Part shown: positions 7,801-15,248 of the stretch, in pieces | Layout: each line of letters begins with the position of its first letter | Position numbering within the stretch: the stretch's first letter is position 1 | Assembly: GCA_910579055.1 (NCBI GenBank) | Contig: CAJTSU010000038.1 | Location: forward strand, 1 to 24,369 | Source of the DNA: an uncultured Mailhella sp. | Lineage (GTDB): Bacteria; Desulfobacterota; Desulfovibrionia; Desulfovibrionales; Desulfovibrionaceae | Length of the DNA: 24,369 nucleotides | Direction of reading: 5' to 3' | Translations under genes and position numbers: made by a program | Notes under the pieces: generated by a model | The model's input: the letters and a program-made list of their open reading frames with translations, nothing else | Told to the model about the DNA's origin: nothing | The model's database searches: none

Positions 7801-9157
7801 ACTCCTTCCGCAGCATTCGGGGAGTGTGCAGGGCAGCGCACTGTTTCCCTCCGGGCATGGCGCTCACCACAATGGAGGAGCGCAGCGCCTCGTAGATGGG
7901 CGTGATGTGGAGGCGGGAGGCGACAAAGTTGGCCACGAGGATGACCAGCGCGGCGGCGGGGAGACAGGCCGCCGCGCCGCTGATTTCCATGACCAGAACA
8001 AGGCCGAGCAGCGGCGTGCCGAGTACGGCGGCAAAGAATCCGGCCATTCCGCAAATCAGCCAGCAGGCGTTTTCCGGCGAGGGGGAAACGCCGTCCAGGG
8101 CGCAGCCCGCAGCAAGGCCCAGCAGTGCGCCCACACAGAGAATGGGCATGAGAATGCCGCCCGGCGCATCGCCGGTGAAACTCAGCAGGGAAAAGAAGAC
8201 CTTCGCGGCCAGAAACAGGAGGAGCGGGGCAAATGCCGTGCCGTCCCCGCCTATCTGCACGATCAGCGCACCTCCTCCGCCGAGGACTTCGGGCAGGGCG
8301 AACAGAAAGACACCTGCCGACAGCATGGGAGGAAGAATGCGCCATTTCCGGGGGATGGGCAGACGTGATTCCGCTGTTTTCACTCCCAGCAGGGCGCGGT
8401 TGTACAGAGAGCCGCCCAGGCCCAGCACAAGGCCGAGCGGGAGCAGTTTCCACCATGCGGCAGGTTCCGGCCCGGGGATGTCGTCAAACGGAAAGAGCTT
8501 GCCGAATCCGAAGATGGCTCCGACTCCCCACCAGGCGGAAAGCGCGGCGCTGAGCGTCAGCAGGCAGGACGTGCGGTTTACAGGGCGTTTGATTTCTTCA
8601 AAGGCGAAAATGAAGCCCGCCCACGGAGCGGAAAAGGCCGCGGCCATGCCCGCCGCGCCCCCGGCGGCCAGGAGGTTGCGGCGGCCACTTTCCGTATGGC
8701 CGCACAGGGCGTCGACAATGGCCCCGACGCCTGCGCCGAGCTGAACGGAGGGTCCTTCTCTGCCTTGAGAAAGCCCGCCCGCCGTATCCATGAGGCAGGC
8801 AAGGAATTTCGCCGCGATGACGCGCAACCAGATGCTCAGAGGCACATGCAGTCTGCCCTGGCACTCCAGTTCAACCTGGGGAATTCCCCCGCCGGAGATC
8901 AGGGGAACGGCCCGTACCAGACGGCCCGCGCCGTAAGCAAGCGCCACGAGAACCGCTGCCCACAGAAGAATCCCGAAGAGCCCATACTGTGCCGACAGTT
9001 CCCGCGCGGCGGGCCAGACATGGCGGGGAATGGCGTCCAGTCCCCAGCGGAAGGCCCCCACCAGGCAGGCCACGCTGAGGCCGATAATGCTCCCCTGCGC
9101 GAAGATGAACGGCCAGTGCAGAAGGTGAATGACCGGATGAATATGACGTGTGCGCAT
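7766..9157 (-). CDS. ClC-family chloride/proton exchanger
   Basis: 463 aa from ATG 9157. The frame runs 90 codons further upstream, but that part is low-complexity and not ClC-like; the ribosome-binding site at 9157 is weak, so the start is moderately sure. ClC signatures are present in order. SGGGIP at 88-93 has Gly90 where Ser107 of the E. coli exchanger sits. GREGP at 132-136 carries the gating glutamate E134. FSAPWAGFIFAFEEIK at about 175-190 carries E188, equal to the proton glutamate. GDAPGGILMP is the C-terminal anion loop, and PIYEAL carries the conserved tyrosine. The two glutamates argue for Cl-/H+ exchange rather than a channel. No CBS domains follow. It is divergent from NSS symporter 1 and convergent with menA. 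Confidence 0.88.
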   Translation of the reverse strand: MRTRHIHPVIHLLHWPFIFAQGSIIGLSVACLVGAFRWGLDAIPRHVWPAARELSAQYGLFGILLWAAVLVALAYGAGRLVRAVPLISGGGIPQVELECQGRLHVPLSIWLRVIAAKFLACLMDTAGGLSQGREGPSVQLGAGVGAIVDALCGHTESGRRNLLAAGGAAGMAAAFSAPWAGFIFAFEEIKRPVNRTSCLLTLSAALSAWWGVGAIFGFGKLFPFDDIPGPEPAAWWKLLPLGLVLGLGGSLYNRALLGVKTAESRLPIPRKWRILPPMLSAGVFLFALPEVLGGGGALIVQIGGDGTAFAPLLLFLAAKVFFSLLSFTGDAPGGILMPILCVGALLGLAAGCALDGVSPSPENACWLICGMAGFFAAVLGTPLLGLVLVMEISGAAACLPAAALVILVANFVASRLHITPIYEALRSSIVVSAMPGGKQCAALHTPRMLRKESNTPKKRRTAT

Positions 9158-9439
9158 GATTTTTTGCTGATACCGCGCAACGAGGAAAAGAACAAGGAGC
9201 CGTGAGGAGCTGTGCTGTGGCAGAATTGTGCTGAAATTATTCTTGACCGCCGGAGGCGCGAGCGTAGCGAGCCTGGAGGCCGACCAGGCGGTTCTGCAGG
9301 GGGGCTGTGCCCGCTGCCGGGCAGATCGAGACCCGGCATGATGTGGCCGCGCACCGTCAGAGCTTCCTTTTCTCTTGAAGGCGCCGGATGTTCCGGCTAG
9401 TCTATGTGCTTTGCCCACAGGTTTCAAGGAGCGAGTTCC
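9158..9439. other. Divergent promoter region between ClC and NSS 1, with repeat
   Basis: No gene is seen. It contains a repeat copy (9228-9264), the CGAGCGTAGCGAGCCT motif (9259-9274), a GCCGGG...CCCGGC inverted repeat near 9317-9338, and a possible promoter for NSS 1: TTGAAG 9375-9380 with TAGTCT 9398-9403 at 17-base spacing. The -10 is poor. A GCCGGA/TCCGGC hairpin lies between the two boxes, an odd position that a regulator or DNA structure might exploit. Confidence 0.35.
9228..9264 (+). repeat. Repeat copy A1 (upstream of NSS 1)
   Basis: About 37 bases that recur at 20852-20888, upstream of NSS 2. Both copies begin GTGCTGAAA, differ over the next seven bases, and then share 21 identical bases from 9244 to 9264. 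The repeat lies ahead of two paralogous symporter genes. Confidence 0.65.
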
Positions 9440-10873
9440 ATGTCACAGCCTTCTTCAGCGTCGCCTTCCTCCGGCTCCTCTCTGTCCGGCAGACAGGACG
9501 GCAGGGAAACTCTCGGCAGTCGTATCGGTTTTCTTTTTCTTTCCGCCGGGTGCGCCATTGGCCTCGGCAATGTGTGGCGCTTCCCCTTTATTGCCGGACA
9601 ATACGGCGGCGCGCTGTTTGTGGCGGTGTATCTGTTTTTCCTTGTCACGGTGGGGTTGCCCGTTCTGATCATGGAATTTTCCGTAGGGCGGGCCGCGCGC
9701 CGCAATATGGGCGACGCCCTGCGCCGGCTTGAGCCGAAAGGTTCGTGCTGGCACAGGTTCGGCTGGTTCAGCCTGGTGGGCAGTTATCTGCTCATGATGT
9801 TCTATATCCCCGTGGCGGGCTGGATGCTGTATTACTGTCAGGCCATGGCCCGGGGAGAACTCGCCCTGCCGCCGGAACAGGTGGGCGCATTCTTCGGCAG
9901 AATGCTGTCCGAACCGAAGGGGATGATTTTCTGGGCCTGGTTGACGCTGCTGGTGGGGTTCGGCGTGTGCTGGATGGGAGTGCGCAAGGGGCTGGAGCGC
10001 GTGGTCAAGGCCATGATGGCCGGGTTGCTGGCGATTATGATCGGACTTGCCGTGCGGGCCGTGACCCTGCCCGGGGCGATGGAGGGGCTGGCCTTTTACC
10101 TCGCGCCGGACTGGAGCCGCGCCGTTGAGGCAGGGCTGTGGGGCATGGTCAACGCGGCCATGACCCAGGCCTTTTTCACCCTTGGCCTGGGGGTTGGCTC
10201 CATGCTGATTTTCGCCAGCTATCTTGACCGCAGGCGCACGCTGACCGGGGAGGCGACGCTTATTGTGGGGCTGGATACCTTTGTAGCCTTTACTGCCGGC
10301 CTGATTATCTTTCCGGCCTGTTTCGCCTTCGGCGTCAGACCGGACAGTGGCCCGGGGCTGGTGTTCATCACACTGCCCAATATCTTCAACTCCATGCCCG
10401 GCGGCGGAATATGGGGTACCCTTTTCTTTGTGTTCATGAGCTGCGCCGCGCTGTCCACCGTCATTTCCGTGGTGGAGAACATTATCTCCTACAGCGTGGA
10501 CGTGTGGGGCTGGAGCCGCGGAAAATCCGTCCTGGTCAACGGGGCGGCCATGGCCCTGCTTGTGCTGCCCTGTATTCTGGGGTTCAATTCCTGGGCCGCT
10601 TTCCAGCCGCTGGGGCCGAATACAGGGGTGCTTGATCTTGAGGATTTTCTGATCAGCAACACCATGCTTCCGCCCGGAGCGCTGATATTTCTGCTGTTCT
10701 GCTGTACGCGCTACGGCTGGGGATGGAACAACTTCCTCGCCGAGGCGGATCAGGGGGAAGGGCTGAAATTCCCCCGGATTATCCGGCCGTGGCTCATATA
10801 TGTACTGCCTGCGCTTATCGTCCTGCTGTTCGTCATGGGCTATGTGGAGAAGCTGCGGCCGCTGTTCAGGTAG
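9440..10873 (+). CDS. Neurotransmitter:sodium symporter family transporter, paralogue 1
   Basis: 477 aa. I chose ATG 9440 for the AAGGAG ahead of it. A Ser-rich N-terminus of about 25 residues is longer than in the two paralogues downstream. The NSS TM1 signature GLGNVWRFP is at 41-49, followed by GQYGGALF and TVGLPVLIMEFSVGRA. The TM6-TM8 blocks AFFTLGLGVG, GLDTFVAFTAGLIIFPACF and FMSCAALSTVISVVENIIS are all present. Eleven to twelve helices are visible, normal for bacterial NSS. It should be a Na+-driven importer of an amino acid or related compound. Gly41 occupies the site where biogenic amine transporters carry the substrate-binding Asp, which favours amino-acid-like substrates. The actual substrate is not readable. 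Confidence 0.88.
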   Translation: MSQPSSASPSSGSSLSGRQDGRETLGSRIGFLFLSAGCAIGLGNVWRFPFIAGQYGGALFVAVYLFFLVTVGLPVLIMEFSVGRAARRNMGDALRRLEPKGSCWHRFGWFSLVGSYLLMMFYIPVAGWMLYYCQAMARGELALPPEQVGAFFGRMLSEPKGMIFWAWLTLLVGFGVCWMGVRKGLERVVKAMMAGLLAIMIGLAVRAVTLPGAMEGLAFYLAPDWSRAVEAGLWGMVNAAMTQAFFTLGLGVGSMLIFASYLDRRRTLTGEATLIVGLDTFVAFTAGLIIFPACFAFGVRPDSGPGLVFITLPNIFNSMPGGGIWGTLFFVFMSCAALSTVISVVENIISYSVDVWGWSRGKSVLVNGAAMALLVLPCILGFNSWAAFQPLGPNTGVLDLEDFLISNTMLPPGALIFLLFCCTRYGWGWNNFLAEADQGEGLKFPRIIRPWLIYVLPALIVLLFVMGYVEKLRPLFR

Positions 10874-10877
10874 GGAA

Positions 10878-10892
10878 GCCCCGTCCGGGGGC
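10878..10892 (+). terminator. Short GC hairpin after NSS 1
   Basis: GCCCC/GGGGC with a 5-base loop, 4 bases after the stop codon. There is no T-run, so it is a weak terminator candidate. The rest of the gap to 11002 holds only a loose CGGCCG...CGGCCG element near 10950 and no gene. Confidence 0.35.
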
Positions 10893-11002
10893 GGATGCCA
10901 GCCATATGAAAGGCTCTGGTAAGATTTTGGTTGATGACGCCTTCAACGGCCGGAATATCGGCCGGTGCGATTGTGCTGATGAGCGTTTTGAAACCATGCA
11001 TC

Positions 11003-11031
11003 TTGACAGGGCCTTTCTTGATCGCTAAAAA
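11003..11031 (+). promoter_or_regulatory. Candidate sigma-70 promoter for gntR
   Basis: A perfect TTGACA (11003-11008), a 17-base spacer, then TAAAAA (11026-11031). Predicted initiation is near 11038, just ahead of the palindrome at 11044-11055, so the regulator could repress itself. Confidence 0.5.
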
Positions 11032-11043
11032 CTTTTTAAAAGG

Positions 11044-11055
11044 TCAGACGTCTGA
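11044..11055. promoter_or_regulatory. Perfect 12-bp palindrome TCAGACGTCTGA at gntR start (operator candidate)
   Basis: The palindrome ends on the A of the gntR start codon and sits just downstream of the candidate promoter. GntR proteins bind as dimers to short palindromes, often with an AGAC/GTCT-type core, and many repress themselves. It also overlaps the ribosome landing region. I could not find a second good copy before dctP. Confidence 0.5.
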
Positions 11056-11789
11056 TGAGTAAGCGAATGTCGCAAGTTTGCTTGGCGGAGGAACACCTTC
11101 TTAATCTCATTCGCAAATTGCCCCCGGGAGTGCGCAAGCTTCCCTCGGAAGAAGAGCTGTGCCGGCAGCTTGACGTAAGCCGGGCTACGCTTCGCGAGGC
11201 CCTCGGGCAGCTTGCTCGCGCGGGATTTATCACCAAACGCCACGGCGTGGGAAACATGGTCAACCTCAGCGTTCTGAACACGCCCATGCGTTTTGATGAA
11301 GAATTTTCCATGCGCCGCCTTCTGAAGAGCGCCGGAGAGGCCGGCACGCGACGTTTCGCCCCTGTGCCCGAAGCGAAGGAGGCGGCGGCCTTTATCGAGC
11401 GTATGACGTCGGGCACGGGCGGCGCGGAAATAAAACGCCCCTGGCTTATCCAGGAATCACAACACTTCATTAATGGCCGGCCCTCCGTATGGACCTTCAA
11501 TTTTTATCCGGATACGGGCGTCAGACTGAAGGAGGAAGACATACAGGGCCTTTCGTTCAGGGAACTTGTCACCGCAGTGACGGGAGCGGAGCTTTCTCAC
11601 ACCATCAAGGCATTCATCCCGGTGTCCGCGGATCGCAGTCTGGCGGAATTTTTCGGCATAGCCGAAAAAACCCCTCTGCTTATGTGGTACCTGAGGAACT
11701 TTGGCATGGATGACGGCCTGCTGAGCGCGGGCGTGACCCTCTTCAACCCGAAGACCGTTACCCTGAACTCGTTCAACCGATGGGAATAA
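11055..11789 (+). CDS. GntR-family regulator, HutC type (wHTH + UTRA)
   Basis: 244 aa. ATG 11055 has an AAAGG about 12 bases upstream; ATG 11067 is an alternative. The N-terminal winged helix-turn-helix is at about 10-70: LPPGVRKLPSEEELCRQLDV, SRATLREALGQLARAGFI and then the wing KRHGVGNMV. The C-terminal half (about 95-240) has the UTRA pattern that senses small ligands: WLIQESQHFINGRPSVWTF, then LSFRELVTAV, ADRSLAEFFGIAEKTPLLMW and a closing strand. It is a cytoplasmic ligand-responsive repressor or activator. It lies directly ahead of the TRAP-redox operon on the same strand, so that operon is the likely target, with the transported compound or a product as effector. Confidence 0.85.
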   Translation: MSKRMSQVCLAEEHLLNLIRKLPPGVRKLPSEEELCRQLDVSRATLREALGQLARAGFITKRHGVGNMVNLSVLNTPMRFDEEFSMRRLLKSAGEAGTRRFAPVPEAKEAAAFIERMTSGTGGAEIKRPWLIQESQHFINGRPSVWTFNFYPDTGVRLKEEDIQGLSFRELVTAVTGAELSHTIKAFIPVSADRSLAEFFGIAEKTPLLMWYLRNFGMDDGLLSAGVTLFNPKTVTLNSFNRWE

Positions 11790-11856
11790 CGCCCACCCCG
11801 GAGTAAGACCGGCCGGGCGGCCCGAAGCTCCGTTTCCGACAAACCGTGTTCGGATG

Positions 11857-11884
11857 TTCTTCCCGAAAGGGAAGGATGCTTTTT
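11857..11884 (+). terminator. Intrinsic terminator or attenuator between gntR and dctP
   Basis: CTTCCC-GAAA-GGGAAG (11859-11874), extended by further T-A and T-G pairs, then TTTTT at 11880-11884. It is the best intrinsic terminator in the window. It ends 26 bases before the dctP start codon and therefore lies in the dctP leader. It may simply end gntR or may control read-through into the TRAP genes. Confidence 0.6.
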
Positions 11885-11910
11885 ATCCAACCGTTATGGA
11901 GGAAAGGGTC

Positions 11911-12981
11911 ATGAAAAAGTTCGCTTTGGGTCTGCTTGCCGCATCTCTGCTGCTTGCCGCAGCTCAGCCCGTCGCTGCGGCGGAATACGAGCTGCACCTC
12001 AACATGCCGCTTCCGCCCACCAACACCCGGTGGGAGCTTTTTCTGGATGGCGTGATGACGGATCTGGAAGAACGATCGGGCGGCCGCATCAAGGTAGTGC
12101 CCTATTTTGCGGAATCCATGAGCAAAATATCGGAATGCTTTGAAACCGTGAAAACCGGCCTTGCGGATCTCACGGAAGTGGCCCTGCTGAACGCGCCCGG
12201 CCAGTTCCCCTTCCACGAGAGGGCCTGGGACGCCCTGGACCCGGCGCGCGTCAGCGAAAACCCCACCACCATCATGCATCAGCTTCAGAAGGAATTCCCC
12301 GAAGTCATGAAGGACTTTGAAGGGGCGAAATTCCTTAATTCCTATGATGGGGTCATTGGCCAGTTCATTGCGATGAGCAGGCCCGTGACGTCCCTTGCCG
12401 ACCTCAAGGGCAAAAAGATTGTGGCCTTTGGCGGCCCCACGGTGGCGGCCAAGATTGAAGCCCTGGGCGCGGTACCCGTCTCCATGTCGCCCGGCGACGC
12501 CTACATGGCCCTGCAGCAGGGCATTGCCGAGGGCGCCATGACCGGCTTCGGCATGCTCGTGAACCGTCGCTTCGGCGACATGCTCAAGCATCTGGTGCCG
12601 GTGAACATCACCGGCGTCATTCTTGGCGTGGCCATGAACCAGGATACCTATGACTCCCTGCCGGACGATCTCAGGCAGGTGGTGGATCAGACCTTTGGCG
12701 AAGAGTTCACGCAGCGCGGCACCGCCTACATGAGCAGCATAGAATATCAGCTGGCCAGACAGTGGCGGGATGAAATGGGCGGCGTGATCCACCCTCTCAC
12801 CGATGCCGAGTACGAAGAAATACACACCCGGTTCGCGGCGCTGGACAAGGCCTGGGCCGACAAGCTCACGGCGGCCGGCCTGCCGGGCGACAACATCCTT
12901 GCCCGCCTGCGGGAGCTGGAAAACAGGCACAGCCCGCTCTGGAAGGATTCCAGGCTGTTCCGGGAATTCGGCATACACTGA
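11911..12981 (+). CDS. TRAP transporter substrate-binding protein (DctP family)
   Basis: 356 aa, start ATG 11911 with a strong GGAGGAAAGG site. The signal peptide is clear: MKK, a hydrophobic core, and a likely cut after VAAA near residue 24. The mature protein shows the DctP fold pattern: W41ELFLDGVMTDLEERSGGRI (TRAP domain start), DLTEVALL, SLADLKGKKI, MSPGDAYMALQQGIAEGAMT and VAMNQDTYDSLPDDLRQVVD. It captures the substrate in the periplasm and delivers it to the DctQM permease encoded next. At the usual KGxKIR position, where an arginine binds the substrate carboxylate in most family members, this protein reads KGKKIV with Val171. The ligand may therefore bind differently or may not be a simple carboxylate. 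Confidence 0.88.
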   Translation: MKKFALGLLAASLLLAAAQPVAAAEYELHLNMPLPPTNTRWELFLDGVMTDLEERSGGRIKVVPYFAESMSKISECFETVKTGLADLTEVALLNAPGQFPFHERAWDALDPARVSENPTTIMHQLQKEFPEVMKDFEGAKFLNSYDGVIGQFIAMSRPVTSLADLKGKKIVAFGGPTVAAKIEALGAVPVSMSPGDAYMALQQGIAEGAMTGFGMLVNRRFGDMLKHLVPVNITGVILGVAMNQDTYDSLPDDLRQVVDQTFGEEFTQRGTAYMSSIEYQLARQWRDEMGGVIHPLTDAEYEEIHTRFAALDKAWADKLTAAGLPGDNILARLRELENRHSPLWKDSRLFREFGIH

Positions 12982-13011
12982 TGACGTCACCCCTCTCTGG
13001 AGGTTTTTTCC

Positions 13012-14910
13012 ATGTCCATGCCTGCGAACCCTGGTGGGCTTCCCTGCTCAGGCCCTGAAAGGGCCGCGCGGAAGTTTACCGTTTTCTGCAAGTGGCTCAG
13101 CGTCGGCGGCATCGGCTGCGTCATCGTGCTGCTGACGTTCCTCGACGTTTTTCTGCGTTATTTCTTCAACAGCCCCATAGCCGGAGCGCATGAAGTCACG
13201 GAAATGCTCATGCCCCTGGTGGTTTTTTCCGGCATCGCGTATGCCCAATGCCGGAAAAACCATGTGACCATGGATATTGTCACCGAAAGACTGAGCCCCG
13301 AAAATCGAACCGTGCTCGAAACGTCCACCACCATCTGGTGCGCGGCCACCTGCGCGGTGTGCATCCGGGCCACGGCCAAAATGGCCCTGACCACGACCAC
13401 CATCACACATCAGCTGGGCGTGCCCATCAATCCCTTTGTGTGGTATGTCTGCTTCGGCTTCTGCACGCTTATGGTGGCGTTTCTTCTTGACGTGCTGATC
13501 CTGCTGAAACGGGTACAGCGCATGGGGGCCGGCCGCGTGGCCTTTGCGCTTGTTTTCGGCGCCGTGCCGGTTCTTTTGGCCTGGTATATGGCCACACACC
13601 GTTTTCCGGGCGTGGGCCCGGTGAACCTGGGCATCATGGGCCTGTGCGTCATGTTCTTTCTGTTTGTCTGCGGCATGCCGGTGGCCTTTGCCCTTATGGC
13701 GGCGGGCTTCGTCTTCTCCTGCGCCATCCGGGGCTTCAACCCCGCCATGGTCATGTACGGAAAGGTCATGTTCTTCAGCTCGGGCAGCTACCACTGGGTT
13801 CCGCTCATGTTCTTCATGCTTATGGGCTATTTCTGCTACTACGGAGAACTCGGGCGCGATCTCTACTCCTTCGCCCGCAACTGGATAGGTCATTTCCGCG
13901 GCGGGCTGGCTCAGGGCAGTGTCTGCGCCTGTGCGGCCTTCGGCGCGGTGGTGGGCGATCACCTCTCCGGATCCATCGCCATGAACGCCATTGCCCTGCC
14001 CGAAATGCGCGCCAACAACTACGACGACAAGCTGGCCGTGGGCACGCTGGCCTGCGCCGGTGTCATCGGCTCGCTTATTCCACCCAGCACCAACCTCATC
14101 ATGTACGGCGTTCTGGCCGAGCAGTCCGTAAGCGAACTGTTCATGGCCGGCGCCATCCCCGGCGTCATTCTCACGGTACTGTTCTGCCTTGTCGTGTGGC
14201 TTATCGCCGTGCTCAAGCCTTCAGCCGCTCCGACCATCCCCAAAGTTCCCATGGGGGAACGTCTGCGCGCCCTGAAGTACACCCTGCCCATTCTCGCGCT
14301 CTTTCTGCTGGTCATAGGCGGGATCTACGGCGGCATGTTCACCCCGGCGGAGGGCGGCGGCATCGGAGCCGTGGGCGCGTTTGCCGTGGCCTTGTTCATG
14401 CGTCGCATGACGCTGAAAAAATTTGTGGCCGCGCTCAACGACTCGGCCAAGTTTATCGCCATGTGCTTCGCCGTGCTCACCGGCGCGGCCATGCTCAGTT
14501 ACTTCATGACGTTGAGCCGCATTCCCACGGTCATGGCTTCCGGCATCGCCTCCCTTGAGCTTTCCGGCGGCCTGACCATGCTCGCCATTGTGGTGGTCAT
14601 GATAGTGCTCGGCTGTTTTGTGCCCGCGCTTCCCCTGCTTCTGGTATGCGTGCCCATTTTCCTCCCCATAGCCGCCGTGTACGACTGGAACCTGGTCTGG
14701 TTCGGCGTGCTCATGGTCATTCTGCTGAACATGGGCACCATCACGCCGCCTTTCGGGGTAAACCTGTTCGTCATCAAGGAGCTGGCCAGCGTTCCGCTGA
14801 ACGTCATGTTCCGCGCGGCCATGCCTTTCGCCGCGGCCATGGCCGTCCTGGTGGCCGTTGTTTACTTTGTTCCCCAGTCCGCGCTCTGGCTTCCGAACGT
14901 ATTCAAATAG
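13012..14910 (+). CDS. Fused TRAP transporter permease DctQM
   Basis: 632 aa, start ATG 13012 with GGAGG upstream. Residues 1-165 are the small DctQ unit: four helices with VLLTFLDVFLRYFFNSPIAG and the acidic E-V-T-E-M-L-M segment, and KNHVTMDIV in the loop. A linker with two helices (about 175-220) joins it to DctM (about 205-632). DctM shows GMPVAFALM, AFGAVVGDHLSGS, SLIPPSTNLIMYG, AGAIPGVIL, GGMFTPAEGGG and NMGTITPPFGVNLF, all characteristic. It is an inner-membrane Na+-coupled permease that works with DctP. Fused DctQM permeases are known. The size is normal for a fusion and no frame break is seen. The redox genes follow after 88 bases. Confidence 0.9.
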   Translation: MSMPANPGGLPCSGPERAARKFTVFCKWLSVGGIGCVIVLLTFLDVFLRYFFNSPIAGAHEVTEMLMPLVVFSGIAYAQCRKNHVTMDIVTERLSPENRTVLETSTTIWCAATCAVCIRATAKMALTTTTITHQLGVPINPFVWYVCFGFCTLMVAFLLDVLILLKRVQRMGAGRVAFALVFGAVPVLLAWYMATHRFPGVGPVNLGIMGLCVMFFLFVCGMPVAFALMAAGFVFSCAIRGFNPAMVMYGKVMFFSSGSYHWVPLMFFMLMGYFCYYGELGRDLYSFARNWIGHFRGGLAQGSVCACAAFGAVVGDHLSGSIAMNAIALPEMRANNYDDKLAVGTLACAGVIGSLIPPSTNLIMYGVLAEQSVSELFMAGAIPGVILTVLFCLVVWLIAVLKPSAAPTIPKVPMGERLRALKYTLPILALFLLVIGGIYGGMFTPAEGGGIGAVGAFAVALFMRRMTLKKFVAALNDSAKFIAMCFAVLTGAAMLSYFMTLSRIPTVMASGIASLELSGGLTMLAIVVVMIVLGCFVPALPLLLVCVPIFLPIAAVYDWNLVWFGVLMVILLNMGTITPPFGVNLFVIKELASVPLNVMFRAAMPFAAAMAVLVAVVYFVPQSALWLPNVFK

Positions 14911-14923
14911 GAGCACCGGCCTT

Positions 14924-14947
14924 CCGGGGGCGGCCCCGCCGCCCCGG
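14924..14947 (+). repeat. GC-rich hairpin between dctQM and ferredoxin
   Basis: CCGGGGGCGGC (14924-14934) pairs with GCCGCCCCGG (14938-14947) across a 3-base loop, with one bulged G. It lies in the 88-base gap inside the operon. It could lower read-through or stabilise mRNA ends, separating transporter and enzyme expression. Confidence 0.5.
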
Positions 14948-14965
14948 CATACCATTCACACCGCA

Positions 14966-14985
14966 CCCGCCGCCGCGGCGGCGGG
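14966..14985. repeat. Perfect 20-base palindrome before the ferredoxin gene
   Basis: CCCGCCGCCGCGGCGGCGGG reads the same on both strands and ends 4 bases before the AAGGAG ribosome-binding site of the ferredoxin gene. It can form a very stable stem in mRNA. It may be an internal RNA processing or regulatory element. Confidence 0.55.
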
Positions 14986-14998
14986 ACAAGGAGTTTCC

Positions 14999-15247
14999 AT
15001 GCCCCCCATCATAGACAAGGAAAAGTGCATCGGCTGCGGCACATGCGTGCAGATATGCCCGTGCGAAGTGTTTGATGTGGATCATCAGCCCGGAACCGTT
15101 CCTGTGGCGCTGTACCCCCAGGAGTGCTGGCACTGCAACGCCTGCGTGCTGGACTGCCCGAAAAAGGCTGTGGATCTGCGCTTTCCGCTCCATTATCTCG
15201 TCACGACCACGGATGCCGAAGCCCTGAACGGCAGGACAGGAGGCTGA
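14999..15247 (+). CDS. 2x[4Fe-4S] ferredoxin, AprB-like
   Basis: 82 aa, start ATG 14999 with AAGGAG upstream. Two Cys motifs are complete: CIGCGTCVQIC (C10, C13, C16, C20) and CWHCNACVLDC (C43, C46, C49, C53), with one extra Cys22. They should bind two cubane [4Fe-4S] clusters. The second motif context, PQECWHCNACVLDCP then AVDLRFP, resembles the beta subunit of APS reductase (AprB), although this protein is much shorter and lacks its C-terminal tail. It is soluble, without a signal peptide, and is the obvious electron partner of the flavoprotein that starts one base after its stop codon. The acceptor or donor beyond it is unknown. Confidence 0.88.
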   Translation: MPPIIDKEKCIGCGTCVQICPCEVFDVDHQPGTVPVALYPQECWHCNACVLDCPKKAVDLRFPLHYLVTTTDAEALNGRTGG

Positions 15248-15248
15248 T

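Noticed and set aside
12982..12989. TGACGTCA palindrome between dctP and dctQM
   Set aside because: Only 8 bases, overlapping the dctP stop region and lacking a promoter context; chance is likely.
11773..12990. Minus-strand frame opposite dctP
   Set aside because: dctP has a signal peptide, ribosome-binding site and family motifs; the antisense frame has none.
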